From NCBI GenBank assembly GCA_013360825.1, contig JABWAY010000189.1, forward strand, positions 1-7,807: a stretch of DNA of 7,807 nt. The letters run 5' to 3'. Positions 3,732 through 7,807 of this stretch are shown piece after piece. The stretch is from Candidatus Brocadiia bacterium (GTDB lineage Bacteria; Planctomycetota; MHYJ01; WSZJ01). Numbering within the stretch: position 1 is the stretch's first letter; each line of letters starts with the position of its first letter. Under the pieces are notes generated by a model, which ran no database searches, was not told the DNA's origin, and saw nothing but the letters and a program-made list of their open reading frames with translations. Both the position numbers and the translations under genes were made by a program.

Positions 3732-6677
3732 GTGAATCCGGCTGAGTTCATCGCGAAGTGGCGTCGGAACCGGCGAACCGAGCGGTCTGCTTGCCAGGAG
3801 CACTTTCTGGACCTGTGCCGCCTGATCGACCACCCTGCTCCCGGTGACGTAGACGCTCTGGGAGACCGATTCACCTTCGAGCGCCGAGTTGTGAAAGGGA
3901 AGTGGCACGGCTGGGCGGACGTCTGGAAAAAGGGCGTCTTCGCCTGGGAGTACAAGGGAAGGCTGAAGGATCTCGACGCGGCGTACCGGCAGCTCCTCGG
4001 CTACCGCGAAGCTCTCGAGAACCCGCCGCTCCTGGTCGTCTCCGACATGGAGCGGATCATCATCCGCACCAACTTCGTCAATACCGTCTGCAAGACGATC
4101 GAGGTCGACCTGCTCGACCTCAGCAAGCCTGAAAAGCTCCAGACGATTCGAGACCTGTTCAACCACCCGGAGCGGTTGAAACCAGAGGCAACCAGGCAGA
4201 AAGTAACTGCAGAAGCTGCGGAACGGATCGGCCGCCTCGCGCACAAGCTCAGGAAGCGCGGTGTGGACTCGGCTCTGGTCGCCCGGTTTCTCGACCGTGT
4301 CGTGTTCTGCATGTTCGCCGAGGACACAGATCTGCTCAGCGATGGCCTGTTCAGCAAACTCGTCGAGAAGTGCCGGCACAACCCGGAGCAGTTCGCGGGC
4401 GCCTTGGCCGACCTCTTTAAGGCGATGGCGAAAGGCGGGCTCTTCGGAATCGACAAGATCCGCCACTTCAACGGGCACCTTTTCACGGACGCGGCAGTCA
4501 TTCAGCTGGACGAAGACGAGATCGAAGAGCTTTACCTAGCGTCCCGGCTTGAGTGGAGTGAGATCGATCCCTCGATTTTCGGCACACTGTTCGAACGAGG
4601 GCTGAACCCCGAGAAGCGGACGCAGTTCGGGGCCCACTACACGAGCGCCGAGGACATCGAGCGGCTCGTGGACCCCGTGGTCATGAAGCCGCTCCGCAAG
4701 GAGTGGGAGGTCGTGCAGAGAGAAGCCGACGCGCTACTGGCCAAGGCAGAGGGGCCAGTTAGAACCAGTAAGCGCGCGATCACGGAGCAGTTGAAAGTAC
4801 TCAAGAAAGCCGAACATCTCATCGAGCGGTTCCTTTACCGACTGGCCACGGTGACAGTCCTCGACCCCGCGTGCGGGTCTGGCAACTTCCTCTACGTGGC
4901 GCTGAAACGGCTGAAAGACCTGGAGAAAACAGTCCGCGTCTGGGCCATTGGCCACGGCGCCGGAAACTTCCTAGCGAGAGTCCACCCGCAGCAGCTTTTC
5001 GGCATCGAGCTCGATCCGTACAGCCACGAGCTGGCGCAGATGTCGATCTGGATCGGATTTCTCCAGTGGATGCACAAGAATGGCGAAACCATCGACAGGC
5101 GGCCGCTGCTTGATCCGCTGGGCAAGAATTTCCAGAACCGGGACGCAATCGTGGACCTCACCGACCAGGAGAATCCGCGGGAGCCACGCTGGCCGAAGGT
5201 GGACTTCATCGTGGGAAATCCGCCATTTCTTGGCGGTAAGCTCCTGCGAAGCCAGCTCGGGGACAAGTACGTCGACGCGATGTTCAAAGTGTGGAAGGGG
5301 CGCGTCCCGGCGGAGGCAGACCTCTGCTGCTACTGGTTTGAGAAAGCTCGCGAGGCCCTCGCCAAGAACGAATGCCGGCGAGCCGGTCTCCTCGCGACGC
5401 AAGGAATTCGGGGAGGCGCTAATCGCGAGGTCTTGAAGCGAATCATGGAGGGAGGCGGCGTCTTTTTCGCTGAGAGCGACCGGGACTGGGTGCTCGATGG
5501 GGCGAATGTCCACATCAGCATGGTGGGATTCGACGGAGGGGAGGACAGCGAGAAGGTGCTCGACGGCAAGCCTGTGACTGCGATAAACGCGAACCTTACC
5601 TCCACGACCGACATCACCGCGGCGGAGTCGTTGTCCGAAAATCGCGGAATCGCCTTCATGGGGGACACGAAGGGTGGCGCCTTCGACATCGATGAGGCCA
5701 CTGCCCGGGCAATGCTGGAGGCGCCGAACGCACACGGTCTCCCGAATTCGGACGTGGTCCGCCCCTGGGTGAACGGGCTCGACATCACGCGTGGAAGTCG
5801 GCGAATGTGGATCGTTGATTTCGAGATAGACCGTGCGGAGAGTGATGCCGCCAAGTACGAGGTCCCATTCAAATGGGTTCAAGAGCATGTGAAGGCCATT
5901 CGAGCCGCTAATAAACGCGACTCCTACAGGCGCCTTTGGTGGCAGCACGTCGAAGCCCGGCCGGCAATGAACGCTGCCTTGCGGCCGCTGTCGAGATTTC
6001 TCGTTACGGCAAGGGTCTCGAAGCACCGACTTTTCTCTTGGATTGCAGTGCCGACTTTGCCCGATTGTCAACTGATCGCCTTCGCCCGCGCAGACGACTA
6101 CTTTTTCGGCGTGCTTCACTCTCGAATTCATGAAGTCTGGTCACGGAGTCAAGCAACGCAAGTGCGGGAGAAAGAGAGCGGTACCCGGTACACCCCGACG
6201 ACGTGCTTCGAGACGTTTCCATTCCCCTGGCCCCCCGGCCTCGAATCTGAGGCTGATCCGGCTTGCCGCGGAATCTCGTACGCCGCGGCCGACCTCAATC
6301 GCCTGCGGCAGAATTGGCTTGAGCCGAAGGAGTGGATGAAGGAAGAAGTGCTTGAGTTCAGAGCGAGGGTCAAGGGGCCTTGGGCCGCCTTCGTCCGAGG
6401 AGCCGCTACAGGAGAGATTGGCACAGCCAAGTTCGTCCGGCAAGTAGTGGCAGCGAAGGAGCAAGCTGCGGAGTTGCAGAAGCGGTCATTGACCGCTCTC
6501 TACAACGCGAGGCCAAAATGGCTGGTCGACGTCCACGCGGCGCTCGACGCCGCGGTCTTCGCGTCCTATGCGAAAGCCACGGGAGATTCGACATGGAAGC
6601 CCGGGTTGTCCGATGAGGAGGTGCTCGTGCGCTTGCTCCATCTCAATCGAGCGCGGTTGGGGGCGACCAAGGCGTAA
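3732..6677 (+). CDS. MmeI-like Type IIL restriction-modification enzyme (nuclease-methyltransferase fusion)
   Basis: This 981-residue protein joins cutting and methylation in one chain, like MmeI (about 919 residues). Such enzymes read a short asymmetric site, methylate adenine N6 on one strand, and cut about 20 nt away in a reaction needing S-adenosylmethionine. Domains: nuclease about 1-150 with Asp63, Glu73 and Lys75 in D-X9-E-X-K (WADVWKKGVFAWEYKG); helical spacer about 150-290; methyltransferase about 290-620 with motif X GAHYTS (300-305), motif I DPACGSGNF (378-386) and catalytic motif IV NPPF (496-499); target recognition about 640-835, ending in YTPTTCFETFPFP; helical C-terminus with LYNARPKWL. 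All key residues look intact, so both activities are expected. The start is GTG; an in-frame TGA at 3717-3719 rules out a longer protein, and no good ribosome binding site precedes it. Of codons 705-736, 12 of 32 end in A or T, more than in the small-gene operon, which suggests separate origin. The recognition site cannot be read from sequence. Confidence 0.93.
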   Translation: MNPAEFIAKWRRNRRTERSACQEHFLDLCRLIDHPAPGDVDALGDRFTFERRVVKGKWHGWADVWKKGVFAWEYKGRLKDLDAAYRQLLGYREALENPPLLVVSDMERIIIRTNFVNTVCKTIEVDLLDLSKPEKLQTIRDLFNHPERLKPEATRQKVTAEAAERIGRLAHKLRKRGVDSALVARFLDRVVFCMFAEDTDLLSDGLFSKLVEKCRHNPEQFAGALADLFKAMAKGGLFGIDKIRHFNGHLFTDAAVIQLDEDEIEELYLASRLEWSEIDPSIFGTLFERGLNPEKRTQFGAHYTSAEDIERLVDPVVMKPLRKEWEVVQREADALLAKAEGPVRTSKRAITEQLKVLKKAEHLIERFLYRLATVTVLDPACGSGNFLYVALKRLKDLEKTVRVWAIGHGAGNFLARVHPQQLFGIELDPYSHELAQMSIWIGFLQWMHKNGETIDRRPLLDPLGKNFQNRDAIVDLTDQENPREPRWPKVDFIVGNPPFLGGKLLRSQLGDKYVDAMFKVWKGRVPAEADLCCYWFEKAREALAKNECRRAGLLATQGIRGGANREVLKRIMEGGGVFFAESDRDWVLDGANVHISMVGFDGGEDSEKVLDGKPVTAINANLTSTTDITAAESLSENRGIAFMGDTKGGAFDIDEATARAMLEAPNAHGLPNSDVVRPWVNGLDITRGSRRMWIVDFEIDRAESDAAKYEVPFKWVQEHVKAIRAANKRDSYRRLWWQHVEARPAMNAALRPLSRFLVTARVSKHRLFSWIAVPTLPDCQLIAFARADDYFFGVLHSRIHEVWSRSQATQVREKESGTRYTPTTCFETFPFPWPPGLESEADPACRGISYAAADLNRLRQNWLEPKEWMKEEVLEFRARVKGPWAAFVRGAATGEIGTAKFVRQVVAAKEQAAELQKRSLTALYNARPKWLVDVHAALDAAVFASYAKATGDSTWKPGLSDEEVLVRLLHLNRARLGATKA

Positions 6678-6713
6678 CCACCACCTCGAGTGTCTGCCGT
6701 ACCCCGGTCACAT

Positions 6714-7807
6714 CTACCTGCGCCGAAATGGATCGCGTGGATCCCCTGGCACCCCGGGAGGGAAGAGCCCTTCGAGCGGATCGCGCGGTGCTCCAGGAAT
6801 ATCAAATGCTCCCCCCGGGCGGCCAGGTGCGAAGGGGTCCCCGAGGCCCGTGCGCCCCTCCCCGGTCAGAATCGCCTGGACTTTGTCCAGGAGGTCGGCG
6901 CGCTCGGGAGCGATCGCCAGTGCACGCTGGTAGTACGTGAACGCGGAGAGGCTGTCTCGTTCTTCGAGGGACAGGTCGCCTGCCATGACGAGCCACCGGG
7001 CCTCCCTCGGCTGTTCCTTCGAGAGTTTCTCCAGTTCGAAGATGGCGAGCCGCCTGTTTCCCTGGTCGCGGTGGAACTGGACGAGGATGAGGCGGGCGGC
7101 GGTGTCCTTCGGGTCGAGAGCGATCAAGCGGTCGATGGCAGCCTTGGCCTCGGCCCACTTTTTCTGGCGGGTTAGGACCGTTGCCAGCGTCCTGAGAGCG
7201 GCGCGAGAGCGTGGGGCGAGGACGAGCGCCGCGTCGGCGTGTCCTCTGGCTTCTGCCAGGAAGCCGGCCTCGAGGCAAGCCGCGGCGAGGTGCGCCAGGC
7301 CGTCTGGATATGCCAGGTACGCGTGCTCGGCCTCTACGAAGGTGGCCCGGGCCCCGTCGAGGTCCTTCGCCAGGGCTCTGCTCGTGCCTCGGGCGACCAG
7401 GAGATCCCCAGTGATGCGCGCGGCGGCTTCGTCCCGGTGCTCGCTGGAAAAGGCGAGGTCGGCGAAGGCATCGCCACCCTCGCGTGGTGCCGGTGGTTTT
7501 CCTCCGGGTTTGACCAGCCGCAGGACTGGGCCCTCGGGGACCAACCGCCACCCCGGGAGGTCGTCGAGCGGGCGCCAGTGCATGAGGAAGACCGGTCTCT
7601 CTGTGTGCTCGAAGAGCCAGGTCTGGAACTTCCGCTCGGCGGCTGGCGACGGAATGCGGCCGACGGCGATTCGGCGGTCAGCGGGCATTTTCTCGAGGAG
7701 CGCGGGGTTGTCCTCCTCACCACAATTCACCGACGCAATGGGCTGGAAATAGCGTGAGATAGTCCCTCTTCCCCGACGGCGGCGGCACCGCCAACGAGGA
7801 GGAAGTC
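6714..7807 (-). CDS. C-terminal part of a TPR-repeat protein (5'-truncated)
   Basis: The frame is open from the window edge to TAG 6716-6714. The only upstream candidate start, GTG 7730, has no ribosome binding site, so I treat the gene as truncated. Numbering from that GTG, residues 20-73 include ERPVFLMHW and GWRLVPEGPVLRLV. This resembles the region after the membrane part of large TPR-bearing membrane glycosyltransferases of the DUF2723 type, a tentative link. Residues 105-280 hold about five TPR units, for example AHLAAACLEAGFLAEARGHA and WAEAKAAIDRLIALDPKD. TPRs mediate protein contacts. The last 43 residues are a Pro/Gly-rich tail with DPF, APGRPGG and FPPGVPGDP, ending in RRR, probably disordered. 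It is convergent with the restriction enzyme, with only 36 bp between the stops, and is probably host chromosomal DNA. Reading close to the window edge (beyond 7740) is low-complexity Arg-rich sequence and could include a frame error. Confidence 0.8.
   Translation of the reverse strand, partial: LPPRWRCRRRRGRGTISRYFQPIASVNCGEEDNPALLEKMPADRRIAVGRIPSPAAERKFQTWLFEHTERPVFLMHWRPLDDLPGWRLVPEGPVLRLVKPGGKPPAPREGGDAFADLAFSSEHRDEAAARITGDLLVARGTSRALAKDLDGARATFVEAEHAYLAYPDGLAHLAAACLEAGFLAEARGHADAALVLAPRSRAALRTLATVLTRQKKWAEAKAAIDRLIALDPKDTAARLILVQFHRDQGNRRLAIFELEKLSKEQPREARWLVMAGDLSLEERDSLSAFTYYQRALAIAPERADLLDKVQAILTGEGRTGLGDPFAPGRPGGAFDIPGAPRDPLEGLFPPGVPGDPRDPFRRR

Noticed and set aside
3639..4478. Minus-strand open frame of 279 codons opposite the start of the restriction enzyme
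   Set aside because: Antisense shadow of a strongly recognised gene, with no start context of its own.
4971..6131. Minus-strand open frame of 386 codons inside the restriction enzyme
   Set aside because: Antisense to the methyltransferase and recognition domains, whose motifs on the plus strand are unambiguous.
1..7807. CRISPR array, insertion sequence ends or reverse transcriptase
   Set aside because: No regularly spaced repeats, no transposase, and no terminal inverted repeats with target duplication were seen.

Overview
The window is high-GC bacterial DNA. It carries an integrase next to a one-protein restriction-modification enzyme, which marks it as accessory or mobile DNA, and it is flanked by what look like ordinary chromosomal genes. 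The host cannot be named from the sequence. GC-rich codons, good Shine-Dalgarno sites and a TPR protein with a Pro/Gly-rich tail fit a soil or freshwater bacterium of a high-GC phylum, but that is only an impression.

Layout, left to right. Bases 1-78 hold the last 25 codons of a plus-strand gene. Bases 79-456 have no convincing protein gene. They hold, read on the minus strand, three abutting hairpins (331-274) and a terminator-like hairpin followed by TTTT (181-122). Bases 457-2133 are a minus-strand operon of five small genes with strong ribosome binding sites and one weaker sixth gene (80, 88, 89, 86, 144 and about 40 residues). Genes two to six abut (TAG|ATG) or overlap (ATGA). I recognise none of the products. 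Bases 2134-2697 are a noncoding block with two palindromes, a 14-bp direct repeat, a G-tract cluster able to form a G-quadruplex and a large inverted repeat against the integrase stop codon.

A complete tyrosine recombinase (minus strand, 2698-3591) follows. Divergent from it across about 140 bp is a complete 981-residue enzyme of the MmeI-like Type IIL family (plus strand, 3732-6677). It combines an N-terminal nuclease with a D-X9-E-X-K motif, an N6-adenine methyltransferase and a target-recognition domain in one chain. Convergent with it is the C-terminal part of a large minus-strand TPR protein (6714 to the window edge).

The integrase plus the self-contained restriction-modification enzyme look like a compact mobile defence cassette. 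The restriction enzyme uses visibly more A/T-ending codons than the small-gene operon, which agrees with separate acquisition. The small-gene operon, with its operator-like palindrome, internal stem-loops and structured 3' trailer, is the best candidate here for something undescribed. No function can be assigned to it from sequence alone.
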